Positions 53,909 through 62,216 of a stretch of 64,000 nt of DNA are shown piece after piece. This DNA is from Nocardia vulneris (GTDB lineage Bacteria; Actinomycetota; Actinomycetes; Mycobacteriales; Mycobacteriaceae): assembly GCF_001613425.1 (NCBI RefSeq), contig NZ_BDCI01000001.1:186001-250000 (forward strand), written 5' to 3'. The notes under the pieces were generated by a model. That model saw only the letters and a program-made list of their open reading frames with translations, had not been told where the DNA came from and searched no databases. A program made the position numbers and the translations under genes. Within the stretch, counting starts at the first letter, position 1, and every line of letters begins with the position of its first letter.

Positions 53909-55009
53909 TTAGCCCGCCTTATCCTCGTCGTTGGACGAAAGCGCCTTTTGTAATGAATTGAAAACCGTGAGTCCTTGACCGACCATTCCGTTCACCAGTT
54001 CGCCGACTCCGTCCGGCCCGTTGAGCACGGTGAGATTGGCGTTCGCCAGCCCGTTCGAGGCCTGCTTCACGATTTCGGGCAGCTGCTCGATCAACAACTG
54101 GTCCAACGCGATCCGGTTGTTCGACGCGGCCGCGGCGGCCTGGATCCGGGTGCGGTCGGCCTCGGCCTCGGCCAGGATGCGCACCCGATCCGCTTCCGCC
54201 TGAGCGGGTTTCACGACTTCGGTCTGCAACTGCTGCTCGCGCAGCTCGGCCTCCTTGCGCGCCTGCTCGGCCTGCGCTGTGAGCACCTCCTGCAAGGCCA
54301 TCGCCTCGGCGAGCGGACCTGCCTGTGCCGCTTCGGCATTCGCCTTGTCGATATCGCGCTGGTACTGCGCGCGCAGGATCGCGGTCTCGCGCTGGTACTC
54401 GGCCTGCCTGCGCAGCGACTCCTGTTCGGCCTGCGCCGCGAGCTGCGCCGCCTGGGACTGGGCGATCTGCGCGTCGCGCTGCACGCTGGCATTGTGCGGT
54501 GCGGCCAGCGCCTGAATGTAGCCGAGATTTCCGTCGTCGATGGACTGGATCTGGAACGAATCGACCCAGAGGCCGATATTGCCCATCTCCACTTTGGACG
54601 CGACCAGGACCTCGTCGGCCAGCTTCTGGCGTTCCCGGATGATCTCCTCGACCGTCATCGAGCCGACGATCGAGCGCAGGTGACCGGAGAAGATGCGGCC
54701 GGTGAGCACCGACATCTCCTTTTCCTGTTCGGACAGGAAGCGTTGCGCCGCATTGACGATCGACTGGGTGTCGTTGGCGACCTTGAACGCGATCACCGCG
54801 CGCACTTCGAGCTGGATCGCCTGCTTGGTGACGCAGCGCTCCTTGATCTCGGCCTCGAACATGGCCAGCGAGAGGTAGCGCACCTTACGGAACAGCGGCA
54901 CCACCCAGCTGCCGCGGCCGATCACCACCTTGAACGGCGTGTTGTCTTTGCTCTTGGCGCCGCTGATCAGCATCGCCTCGTCCGGGTCGGGTACGTGGTA
55001 ACCCAGCAC
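53909..55009 (-). CDS. SPFH/flotillin-like membrane microdomain protein
   Basis: 366 aa from GTG at 55009 (AAGGGAG upstream). The SPFH domain (about 25-190) contains RKVRYLSLAMFEAEIKERCVTKQAIQLEVRAVIAFKV and the ERQKLADEVLV region, then a coiled coil of about 120 residues rich in EA/AEQ heptads (QAAQLAAQAEQESLRRQAEYQRETA). No N-terminal transmembrane anchor is seen, so association may need the partner. It is encoded directly after an NfeD-like small protein, the usual pairing. Flotillin-like proteins organise membrane domains and sites of cell-wall synthesis. Confidence 0.9.
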   Translation of the reverse strand: MLGYHVPDPDEAMLISGAKSKDNTPFKVVIGRGSWVVPLFRKVRYLSLAMFEAEIKERCVTKQAIQLEVRAVIAFKVANDTQSIVNAAQRFLSEQEKEMSVLTGRIFSGHLRSIVGSMTVEEIIRERQKLADEVLVASKVEMGNIGLWVDSFQIQSIDDGNLGYIQALAAPHNASVQRDAQIAQSQAAQLAAQAEQESLRRQAEYQRETAILRAQYQRDIDKANAEAAQAGPLAEAMALQEVLTAQAEQARKEAELREQQLQTEVVKPAQAEADRVRILAEAEADRTRIQAAAAASNNRIALDQLLIEQLPEIVKQASNGLANANLTVLNGPDGVGELVNGMVGQGLTVFNSLQKALSSNDEDKAG

Positions 55010-55028
55010 GGTTGTCTCCCTTACTGTT

Positions 55029-55262
55029 TCAAATTCCTTCGGCCGGATCCGGCGTCAGCGGAATCCAGGGCACCACATCGACGATGCGTCCGGGATGGAC
55101 CTCGATGACCAGCACCGCGGTGCCTGCCGGAATCGCTTCGGCCGCACGGGCGATGTACAGCTCTGTGCCCCCGCGAATCGCCACCAAGACCTCCCCTAAC
55201 ATGCCCGCACCCCGGATGGGCGAGGTGAGCGTACCCGTCAAACCGACCACGGGGTCGCTCAT
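55029..55262 (-). CDS. Small NfeD/OB-fold-like protein, partner of the SPFH protein
   Basis: 77 aa from ATG at 55262 (GGAGGAG upstream). An OB-fold pattern GLTGTLTSPIRGAGMLGEVLVAIRGGTELYIARAAEAIPAGTAVLVIEVHPGRIVDVVPW, resembling the C-terminal NfeD domain, without the membrane or protease parts of NfeD1b. It lies 19 bp upstream of the SPFH gene, giving an NfeD-flotillin operon. Confidence 0.75.
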   Translation of the reverse strand: MSDPVVGLTGTLTSPIRGAGMLGEVLVAIRGGTELYIARAAEAIPAGTAVLVIEVHPGRIVDVVPWIPLTPDPAEGI

Positions 55263-55439
55263 CGCACCGATCTCCTCCCACTGACAGTCCGAGTGGTCAC
55301 ACTACGTCCCGGACAGTGGGTTTCCCAGGCGACAGGGCCGGGTGAATCCGGTTCGTGACCACGGGAGTTGCTCCGCGCGCGGGCGTAGGGGGTGAACGAC
55401 CAGGTTGCGGGTGTCTCAGTATGCCGAGATGTGCGCGGG

Positions 55440-55451
55440 TATGTTGCTTGC
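55440..55451 (+). promoter_or_regulatory. Leaderless promoter of the first caspase-like gene
   Basis: TATGTT (55440-55445) is followed by GCTTGC and then the ATG at 55452. A -10 hexamer ending 6 nt before the start codon places transcription initiation at the ATG, with no room for a ribosome-binding site. The paralogue at 58515 has the same TAT(G/C)TT-GCTTGC-ATG arrangement. Confidence 0.6.
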
Positions 55452-58400
55452 ATGGGAGGACGGCTCGCGTTGGTGGTCGGGTCCGAATGTGTGGCGCTGG
55501 GGGAGCTGGGATTCACCGGCGAACTCGCAACGGGTTTGTATGGGAGTTTGACCGAGGCCGGTGGGTGGCGCGCGGCGACGGACGAGGACGGTCCGGTACT
55601 GAATCCGACAGCGGCGCAACTGGTCACGGCGGTGGACGAGGCGTTCGCGGCGGCCGCGCAGCGGCAGGCGACATTGCTGCTCGCTTTCATCGGCCACGGC
55701 GTGGCGACCAATGCCGAGGATTTCTATCTGCTCGGTCATGACTCGCCCGCGAACCCGAACTCGCACAATGCCTTTCATCTGACGCAGGAGATCAGGGAGC
55801 GGCTGAACCAGGCGGCGCTGGACGGGCTGGTGGTGCTGGTCGACGCCTGCGAGACCGGGCAGGGCGTGCTCGGTGCCGCGCGCCGGTGGACCGATCTGCT
55901 CGCGCAGTCGGCGGGGCGGATGGAGATGCTGGTCGCGGCGAGCGACGGCCCGGCGTTCTCCGGATGCTTCACCAGGACCATGCTGTCCACCTTCGGCGCC
56001 GGGTTGCCGCTGCGCGGCGAGAACCTGTTGCCCGCCGATCTGGTCGATCCGATCGCGGGCGAGTGCGTTCATCAACAGCCGCAGTACCTTTCGTTCACCT
56101 CCGGCGCGGTGTCGGTGGAACACGGCGCCGACCCGGGACTCTGGTTGGTGCCCAACACCGCCCGGCACCGCGACGCCGTGAGCGGGCGCTCCGCAGCGGG
56201 ATTCGTCGACCAGCTCACCCGCGGGCTGCTGGTGACCCCCGACGTGCGCGAGCACCTGGACGCCATCGTCGACGCCGGGTCGCATCGCCTGCGCGTGGTG
56301 ATCGGACCGACCGGTGCGGGCAAATCGACGTTGCTGGCCATGCTGATTCGGCCGAGCCTGGTCGAGGGCTTGGCGGTGACTCCCGAATACATCACCGCGG
56401 CAGTGTTTCTCACCGCCGCGAGCTCGATCGAGGCGGTCGCGGCCGAGCTCGCCGCCCAATTGAGCGCGCGCCTGCCCGGTTTCGCCGATGCCGCGCGGTC
56501 CGTGCGCGCGCACCGATCGCGCGACGAGTTCGACATCTTCGACATCGCGGTGCGTCATCCGCTGGCGCGGCTGTCCACCGCGGGCCGCCGGGTGACGCTG
56601 GTGTTCGACGGGCTCAACCAGCCCCAGCCGGGCACCCGGCGGCTGCTCTGCGCCGCCATCTGCGATCTCACGAAACGCGAAGACCTGCGCCATGTCCGGG
56701 TGATCGCCGGGGTGCGCGACGGTACCGGCGTGGAAGACGAGCCCACCCTGGCGCACATGCACCGGATCGAGGTCGGCGAGCCCGCCGCCGACGATATCGC
56801 CACCGTCGTGGGATCGGCGCGCGGCACCGGTGCGCCGGCCGATCCCGCCGATTGGGTGCAGTGGATCCAGGGCCTGCTGTCCGAAACACCAACGGCCGTC
56901 GAGGACGACACGCACGTGGTCTCCGGCGGCTGGCTGCTGGCACGCATGCTGCTCGAGGTGGCGCCGAGCATCACCGACGGCGCGGTGGCCGCCGGGATCG
57001 GCCTGGACCGGATCGTCACCCTGCGCGTCGACGCGGCGCTGCGCGGCATGCAGCCCGACACCGTGCACGCCGCAGGCACCTACCTCGGCGTGCTCATCGC
57101 CGCGGGCGTCGGGCCGGTGCTGCCGATCGAACTCGCCGACGCGGCGCTGACCTCGCTCGGCATCGATCTGCACATCGCCCGGATCCGCGATATCACGGTG
57201 GCGCTCGGCGCGCTCGTCACCCGCAGTCACCCCGGCACGCTGCGGGAATCGATCGGCGTGACGCACGGCGCGTTGCTGCCCGGCCTGCGCGCGGAATGCA
57301 AGCAGCTCGGCGTGGAGATCGAGGACGCGCACCGGGCCATCATCGCCGCCATCAAACACAGTCAGAGCGATCGCGCCGCCGACTACGCCCGCGGTTCGGC
57401 GGTGCGGCACTGCCTGGCCTACCGGGATTCCACCAGCGCGCTGCACTTCCTGGAGATGTTGCAGACCGCGCGCGCCGCCGACAACCGGGACCTGTGGGCG
57501 GCCTGGGTACCCGCGTTCGTCGAAACCCTCGGCCCCGACCATCCGGACACCCTGACGACCCGCAGCCGCGAGGCCTATCACCGGGCCGAGAGCGGTGACT
57601 ACCTCGGTGCCATCACGGCTTTCGAGCAGCTGCTCGTCGACCGGCTCCGGGTGCTGGGCCCCGATCACCCGAAAACCCTTGGTACGCGCACCAATCTGGC
57701 CACCTACCGCGCCCGGTGCGGCGACTATCCCGGTGCTCGGGCGGATTACCAGCGCCTGCTCGCCGATCAGATCCGGCTACTCGGTCCCGACCATCCCGAT
57801 ACCCTGCGCACCCGCAACGACCTGGCGTCCAATCGTGCCGACCAGGGCGACCTGGTCGGTGCGATCATCGATTTCGAGGCCCTGCGTGCCGACCGTGCCC
57901 GCATCCTCGGTCCCGACGACCCGCAAACCCTGCGCACCCGCAACAGCCTCGCCTACTGGCACGGCGAACACGGCGACGTCACCGCGGCGCTGCACGAATT
58001 CGAGCAACTGCTCACCGACTGCCTGCGCATCTTCGGCCCGGACCATCCGGCCACCCTCAACGCTCGCAACAATCTCGCGGCGTTTCGCGCGCGCAGCGGT
58101 GATATCGCCGGTGCGCGCGCCGAATTCACGCACCTGCTCGACGACCGGGTCCGGGTGCTCGGCGCGGATCATCCCGACACGCTCACCACCCGGAGCACGC
58201 TGGCCTCGTATCGCGCCGACGCGGGTGAGCTGCCCTGCGCCATCGCCGAACTCGAACAGCTGCTGGCCGATCGCCTGCGGGTGCTCGGTCCCGATCATCC
58301 CGACACCTTCGCCACCCGCAACGACCTGGCGTCCCGGCAGGCAGAACACGGCGACCTCCGCAAAGCGATCGCCGAACTGGAAGTCCTGCTGGTGGCCGAA

Positions 58401-58484
58401 CTCCGCGCCCTGGGGCCGACCCACGCCGCGACGATCCGCACGCAGACCACGCTCGCGCACTGGCGCGCCCGTCTCGCGGGATAG
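55452..58484 (+). CDS. Caspase-like / STAND-type NTPase / TPR protein, copy 1
   Basis: 1010 aa from ATG at 55452, a leaderless start. Residues 1-210 are a caspase-like peptidase: the His in LLAFIGHGV (His82) and Cys in VLVDACETGQG (Cys133) form the probable dyad, with the C14-type spacing. A P-loop NTPase follows: VVIGPTGAGKST (285-292) and VTLVFDG (Asp386), then a helical linker. The C-terminus (about 700-1010) is a TPR array of 42-residue kinesin-light-chain type units (LGPDHPDTLxTRNxLA), seven full and one partial. Partner, trigger and substrates are unknown. It resembles self-activating bacterial effector-NTPase-sensor proteins of anti-phage or cell-death type; it could also act in development. 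Confidence 0.88.
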   Translation: MGGRLALVVGSECVALGELGFTGELATGLYGSLTEAGGWRAATDEDGPVLNPTAAQLVTAVDEAFAAAAQRQATLLLAFIGHGVATNAEDFYLLGHDSPANPNSHNAFHLTQEIRERLNQAALDGLVVLVDACETGQGVLGAARRWTDLLAQSAGRMEMLVAASDGPAFSGCFTRTMLSTFGAGLPLRGENLLPADLVDPIAGECVHQQPQYLSFTSGAVSVEHGADPGLWLVPNTARHRDAVSGRSAAGFVDQLTRGLLVTPDVREHLDAIVDAGSHRLRVVIGPTGAGKSTLLAMLIRPSLVEGLAVTPEYITAAVFLTAASSIEAVAAELAAQLSARLPGFADAARSVRAHRSRDEFDIFDIAVRHPLARLSTAGRRVTLVFDGLNQPQPGTRRLLCAAICDLTKREDLRHVRVIAGVRDGTGVEDEPTLAHMHRIEVGEPAADDIATVVGSARGTGAPADPADWVQWIQGLLSETPTAVEDDTHVVSGGWLLARMLLEVAPSITDGAVAAGIGLDRIVTLRVDAALRGMQPDTVHAAGTYLGVLIAAGVGPVLPIELADAALTSLGIDLHIARIRDITVALGALVTRSHPGTLRESIGVTHGALLPGLRAECKQLGVEIEDAHRAIIAAIKHSQSDRAADYARGSAVRHCLAYRDSTSALHFLEMLQTARAADNRDLWAAWVPAFVETLGPDHPDTLTTRSREAYHRAESGDYLGAITAFEQLLVDRLRVLGPDHPKTLGTRTNLATYRARCGDYPGARADYQRLLADQIRLLGPDHPDTLRTRNDLASNRADQGDLVGAIIDFEALRADRARILGPDDPQTLRTRNSLAYWHGEHGDVTAALHEFEQLLTDCLRIFGPDHPATLNARNNLAAFRARSGDIAGARAEFTHLLDDRVRVLGADHPDTLTTRSTLASYRADAGELPCAIAELEQLLADRLRVLGPDHPDTFATRNDLASRQAEHGDLRKAIAELEVLLVAELRALGPTHAATIRTQTTLAHWRARLAG

Positions 58485-58502
58485 CGCGGTCCGGCCGGCG
58501 GG

Positions 58503-58514
58503 TATCTTGCTTGC
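58503..58514 (+). promoter_or_regulatory. Leaderless promoter of the second caspase-like gene
   Basis: TATCTT (58503-58508), then GCTTGC and the ATG at 58515. It repeats the promoter arrangement of copy 1 only 18 bp after that gene's stop, so copy 2 can be transcribed on its own. Confidence 0.6.
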
Positions 58515-61500
58515 ATGGGAGGACGGCTCGCGCTGGTGGTGGGGTCGGAGTGCGTCGCGCTGGGGGAGTTGGGGTTCACCGCGGCGCTGGCCGGTGACCT
58601 GTACGGCGGCCTGTGCCGGTCCGGGGGATGGGCGGCGGCGACCGGCACGGCCGGGCCGGTGCTGAATCCCACTGCCGCCGAGCTGGTGTCGGTGATGGAC
58701 GAGGCGTTCCGGGTCGCGTCCGAGCAGCGGGCGACCTTGCTCGTCGCGTTCATCGGCCACGGGGTCGCGACCGGTGCCGGCGACTTCTTCCTGCTCGCGC
58801 ACGATTCTCCGGCGGTGCCGCGCTCGCACAACGCCTTTCACCTCGCCCAGGGTATCCGGGAACGATTGAACGAGTCGACGCTGGACGGACTGATCGTGCT
58901 GATCGACGCCTGCGAGACCGAACAGGGCCTCCGCGGTGCGGCCACCCGATGGACCGATCTGCTCGCCGACGCCGCGGGCCGGATGGAGCTACTGGTCGCC
59001 TCGGGGGCCGGGCCCGCGTACTCCGGCTGTTTCACGCGCACGGTGCTGGCGACGTTCGACACCGGCCTGCCGCTGCGCGGTGAGACCCTGCTCGCGCACG
59101 ATCTGGTGGACCCGATCGCGCGCAGCTGCCTGCGCCAGGAACCACAGCACCTGTCCTTCACCGCGGGCACGGTGACCGGCACGGCGGGCGGCGATCCCGG
59201 ATTGTGGTTGGTGCCCAACGCCGCTCGGCGGCGCGACGCGCTGACCGGGCGGCCCGCGGCCGGTCTGCTGGATCAGCTCACGCGAGACGTGGTGGTGACC
59301 GACGCGCTGCGCGAAAGCCTGATCGATCTCGTCGAATCGGGCGGGCGGCGCCTGCGCGCGGTGGTCGGGCCGGTCGGGTCCGGCAAATCGACGCTGCTGG
59401 CACTGCTGATCCGGCCGAGCGTGGCCGAGGGGCTGCCGATCGCGCCCGAATACGTCACCGCGGCAGTGTTTCTCACCGCGAGCAGCTCGCTCGAGACCGC
59501 GGTCGGGGAGCTGGCGGAGCAGCTGGCGGATCGGCTGCCCGGGTATACCCGCGCCGCCCGCGTGCCCTGGGCCGGGGCGGGCGAGCCGGACATCTTCGAA
59601 CTCGAGCTGGCCGCCCCGCTGGCCCGATTGCGCCGGGCGGGGCAGCGGATCACGCTCGTGTTCGACGGACTCGATCTACCGGAGCCGGGGAGCCGGGATC
59701 TGCTGATCGACGCCGTCGCCGAGCTGACCGAGCGGCCCGAGCTGCCGCACGTCCGCGTCATCGTCGGCGTGCGGGCCGGCGCGGCGGCGCAGGCCGATCC
59801 TCGGCTCGGGCACATGCATTCGATCGCGATCACCGGGCCCGGGGTCGGTGAGATCGCTGCCGAGGTGCAGCGCGGCGATCGGCCGCCGCACTCCGCCGAC
59901 ACCGGGTACCAGGGCATCGACTACATGGGCGGCGATCTCGGACCCAGTACGGGTGCACGGGTTCCGGCCGGTTGGCTGCTGGCCAAGCTGCTGCGCGAAC
60001 TACATCCGAGCGCGCGGGACCGGCTGTCCTCGCGCGCCGACATCGATACCCTTGCCGCCCAACGTCTCCGGCTCGCCGCGGAGTCGGCGGCACCCGAGGT
60101 CGCGAACGCCATCGGCCCGATGGTGGCGATCCTCGTCGCGGCGGGCGTGGGCCCGGTGCTGCCCATCGAGGTGCTGGAAACCGCGCTGGCCGAATGGCAG
60201 CGACCGCTGCGCACCGCCGGAATCCGGGACGCCGCAGCCGGACTCGGCGCCCTGCTCACCCGCAGCCGTCCCGGGACGGCGGACGAAGCGCTCGGCATCG
60301 CGCACGATGTGCTGCTCGCGGGTCTGGCGCAAGCCTGCGGTGCGCTGCAGGCGAGCATCGAGGACGCGCACACCGCGATACTGCTGGCGATCCGGACGCG
60401 CGACGGCGAACGGAGCGAGGAATACGCCCGTGCCGCGGGTGCGCGGCACTACCTCGCCGGCGGCGACGGCCGCCGGGCGGTCGAGCACCTCGTCGAACTC
60501 GAAACCGCCCGCGCCGCCGACAACCGGGACATGTGGGCGGCGTGGGTGCCCTCGATCGCGGCCGTGATCGGCGATCGGCATCCGGATACATTGCGCGCCA
60601 GGGAGTATCTCGCGATCCGGCGCGCGGACAGCGGTGACTTCCGCGGTGCGGTCGCCGACTACGAGCGGGTGCTCGCCGACGAGATCGCGATCTTCGGCGC
60701 CGAGCATCGCAACACCCTCTCGACCCGCTATCGGCTCGCGGCCGCGCGCGGGGAGATCCGCGATCCGGCGGGCGCCGCGGCGGAACTGGAAGACGTGCTC
60801 GCGGACCAGCGCCGCGTCCTCGGCGCGGACGACCCGGATACCCTGCGTACCCGCGGCAAGCTGGCGTCGTTGCGTGCGGTACAGGGCGATCTGGCCGGTG
60901 CGATCGCCGAAACCGAAGAGCTGCTGGCGATTCGGCGTCGTGTGCTCGGTCCGGCGCACCCCGAGACCTTGGCGACCCGGGGCAATCTGGCCGGATATCG
61001 CGTCATGGGCGGTGATTCGGCGACTACCGTCGACGAGCTACAGAGTTTGCTGGCTGAGCAGCTGGGGGTGCTGGCGTCCGATGACCCGCGCGTACTGCTC
61101 ACCCGGGCCAAACTCGCCACTGCGCGAGCCCGTGGCGGCGATACCGCCGGAGCGATCGCCGCGGGCGAGGTGCTGCTGGCCGATCAGGTGCGCGTGCTCG
61201 GTCCCGAGGATCCCGTCACCTTGCGCACTCGGGCCGATCTGGCCGGCTATCGGGCGCGCGGCGGGGACCTGGACGCGGCGATCGAGGAGCTGTACAGCGC
61301 ACTGACCGAGCGGATCAAGGTGCTGGGGCCTGATCACCGTGAAATCCTCTACACCAGAGGCAATCTCGCTTATCTGCGGGCGAAGAACGGCGACCTGCAC
61401 AGCGGACTGCGCGAGGCGCGGCTGGTACTGGACGACCAGGTGCGGGTCCTGGGCAGCGACCACCCGGACACCTTCGTCACCCGCGGCAATCTCGCGGCCT

Positions 61501-61775
61501 TCCGAGCCAAGACCGGGCAGGTGGTGGCCGCGGAGGCGGAAAGCCGTGCGTTGCTCGCGGATCAACTGCGCGTCCTCGGCCCCGAGCATCCGCAAACCCT
61601 GCTGACCCGCAACAACCTCGCCGCCTACCGCGCCAGAAATGGGGACGTGCCCGGCGCGGTCGCCGAACTGACCGCCCTCCTCGGCGACCGCGAGCGCATC
61701 CTCGGCCCCGACCACCCCGACACCGTCCGCACCCGGGAAAACCTCACCCACTGGCTGTCCCGACCCGCCCCCTGA
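58515..61775 (+). CDS. Caspase-like / STAND-type NTPase / TPR protein, copy 2
   Basis: 1086 aa from ATG at 58515. It is a full paralogue of the previous gene: His82 (VAFIGHGV) and Cys133 (VLIDACETEQG) at identical positions, Walker A VVGPVGSGKST at 284-293, VTLVFDG-like ITLVFDGLDLPEPGS, and the same N-terminal MGGRLALVVGSECVALGELGF. The TPR array is longer: nine full 42-residue units plus a cap (GPDHPDTVRTRENL). So the enzymatic parts are strongly conserved while the sensing array differs in length and sequence. Tandem duplication with divergent sensors is what one expects of recognition genes. Function is inferred only. Confidence 0.88.
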   Translation: MGGRLALVVGSECVALGELGFTAALAGDLYGGLCRSGGWAAATGTAGPVLNPTAAELVSVMDEAFRVASEQRATLLVAFIGHGVATGAGDFFLLAHDSPAVPRSHNAFHLAQGIRERLNESTLDGLIVLIDACETEQGLRGAATRWTDLLADAAGRMELLVASGAGPAYSGCFTRTVLATFDTGLPLRGETLLAHDLVDPIARSCLRQEPQHLSFTAGTVTGTAGGDPGLWLVPNAARRRDALTGRPAAGLLDQLTRDVVVTDALRESLIDLVESGGRRLRAVVGPVGSGKSTLLALLIRPSVAEGLPIAPEYVTAAVFLTASSSLETAVGELAEQLADRLPGYTRAARVPWAGAGEPDIFELELAAPLARLRRAGQRITLVFDGLDLPEPGSRDLLIDAVAELTERPELPHVRVIVGVRAGAAAQADPRLGHMHSIAITGPGVGEIAAEVQRGDRPPHSADTGYQGIDYMGGDLGPSTGARVPAGWLLAKLLRELHPSARDRLSSRADIDTLAAQRLRLAAESAAPEVANAIGPMVAILVAAGVGPVLPIEVLETALAEWQRPLRTAGIRDAAAGLGALLTRSRPGTADEALGIAHDVLLAGLAQACGALQASIEDAHTAILLAIRTRDGERSEEYARAAGARHYLAGGDGRRAVEHLVELETARAADNRDMWAAWVPSIAAVIGDRHPDTLRAREYLAIRRADSGDFRGAVADYERVLADEIAIFGAEHRNTLSTRYRLAAARGEIRDPAGAAAELEDVLADQRRVLGADDPDTLRTRGKLASLRAVQGDLAGAIAETEELLAIRRRVLGPAHPETLATRGNLAGYRVMGGDSATTVDELQSLLAEQLGVLASDDPRVLLTRAKLATARARGGDTAGAIAAGEVLLADQVRVLGPEDPVTLRTRADLAGYRARGGDLDAAIEELYSALTERIKVLGPDHREILYTRGNLAYLRAKNGDLHSGLREARLVLDDQVRVLGSDHPDTFVTRGNLAAFRAKTGQVVAAEAESRALLADQLRVLGPEHPQTLLTRNNLAAYRARNGDVPGAVAELTALLGDRERILGPDHPDTVRTRENLTHWLSRPAP

Positions 61776-61784
61776 CCACGGACA

Positions 61785-62150
61785 TCAGCGCAGATCGTGG
61801 GCCAGTTTGGTGGCGCCGACCAGGAAGTAGCTTCCGGTCAGGGCGGTCATGGCGAGTGCGACCGGTCGCGGGAGGTCGCCGCGCACGCTGTGTGCGGCGC
61901 CGTGCGTCGTGTCGATGAGGTCGACCAGCAACGCCAGCCGCTGCCACCGCGTCTGCTCCGGACCCGTCGCGCCGAGATACCCCAGCCCCAGCGCGAGTGC
62001 CCGTGCACCGAAAATCCTTGTCATATAGGTCAGTTCCGGCGTGGGCCGAATTCCGAACGCCTTCGCGAACGGCCCGGGGACGGCCAGCGCCGCGACCCCG
62101 AGGACGATCCGGCCCACCGCGAGACCGCGCAGCGCACTAGTAATTCCCAT
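61785..62150 (-). CDS. Small multi-pass membrane protein, function unknown
   Basis: 121 aa with four predicted transmembrane helices: LRGLAVGRIVLGVAALAV, YMTRIFGARALALGLGYLG, LALLVDLIDTTHGAAHS, and VALAMTALTGSYFLVG. The charged residues in helices 2 and 3 (RARxL, DLIDTTH) resemble DUF4267-type small membrane proteins. No function known. It is convergent with the second caspase-like gene, 9 bp apart. Confidence 0.65.
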   Translation of the reverse strand: MGITSALRGLAVGRIVLGVAALAVPGPFAKAFGIRPTPELTYMTRIFGARALALGLGYLGATGPEQTRWQRLALLVDLIDTTHGAAHSVRGDLPRPVALAMTALTGSYFLVGATKLAHDLR

Positions 62151-62178
62151 ACCCCGAGCCTGCCCCGGCGCACCCCAC

Positions 62179-62209
62179 CGGGTCGATTACCCCTGAGGTA
62201 ATCGACCCG
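62179..62209 (-). terminator. Hairpin terminator after the ABC importer ATPase gene
   Basis: CGGGTCGATTACC-CCTGA-GGTAATCGACCCG is a perfect 13-bp stem-loop (loop CCTGA), 8 bp after the stop at 62217. Confidence 0.85.
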
Positions 62210-62216
62210 CCCGACC

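Noticed and set aside
55416..57668. A 750-residue antisense frame in the first caspase-like gene
   Set aside because: A compositional shadow of the plus-strand gene; no recognisable protein motifs.
57600..58480. DNA-level repeats in the 3' part of the caspase-like genes as mobile or CRISPR-like elements
   Set aside because: The 126-bp period equals the 42-residue TPR unit and stays in frame; it is a protein repeat.
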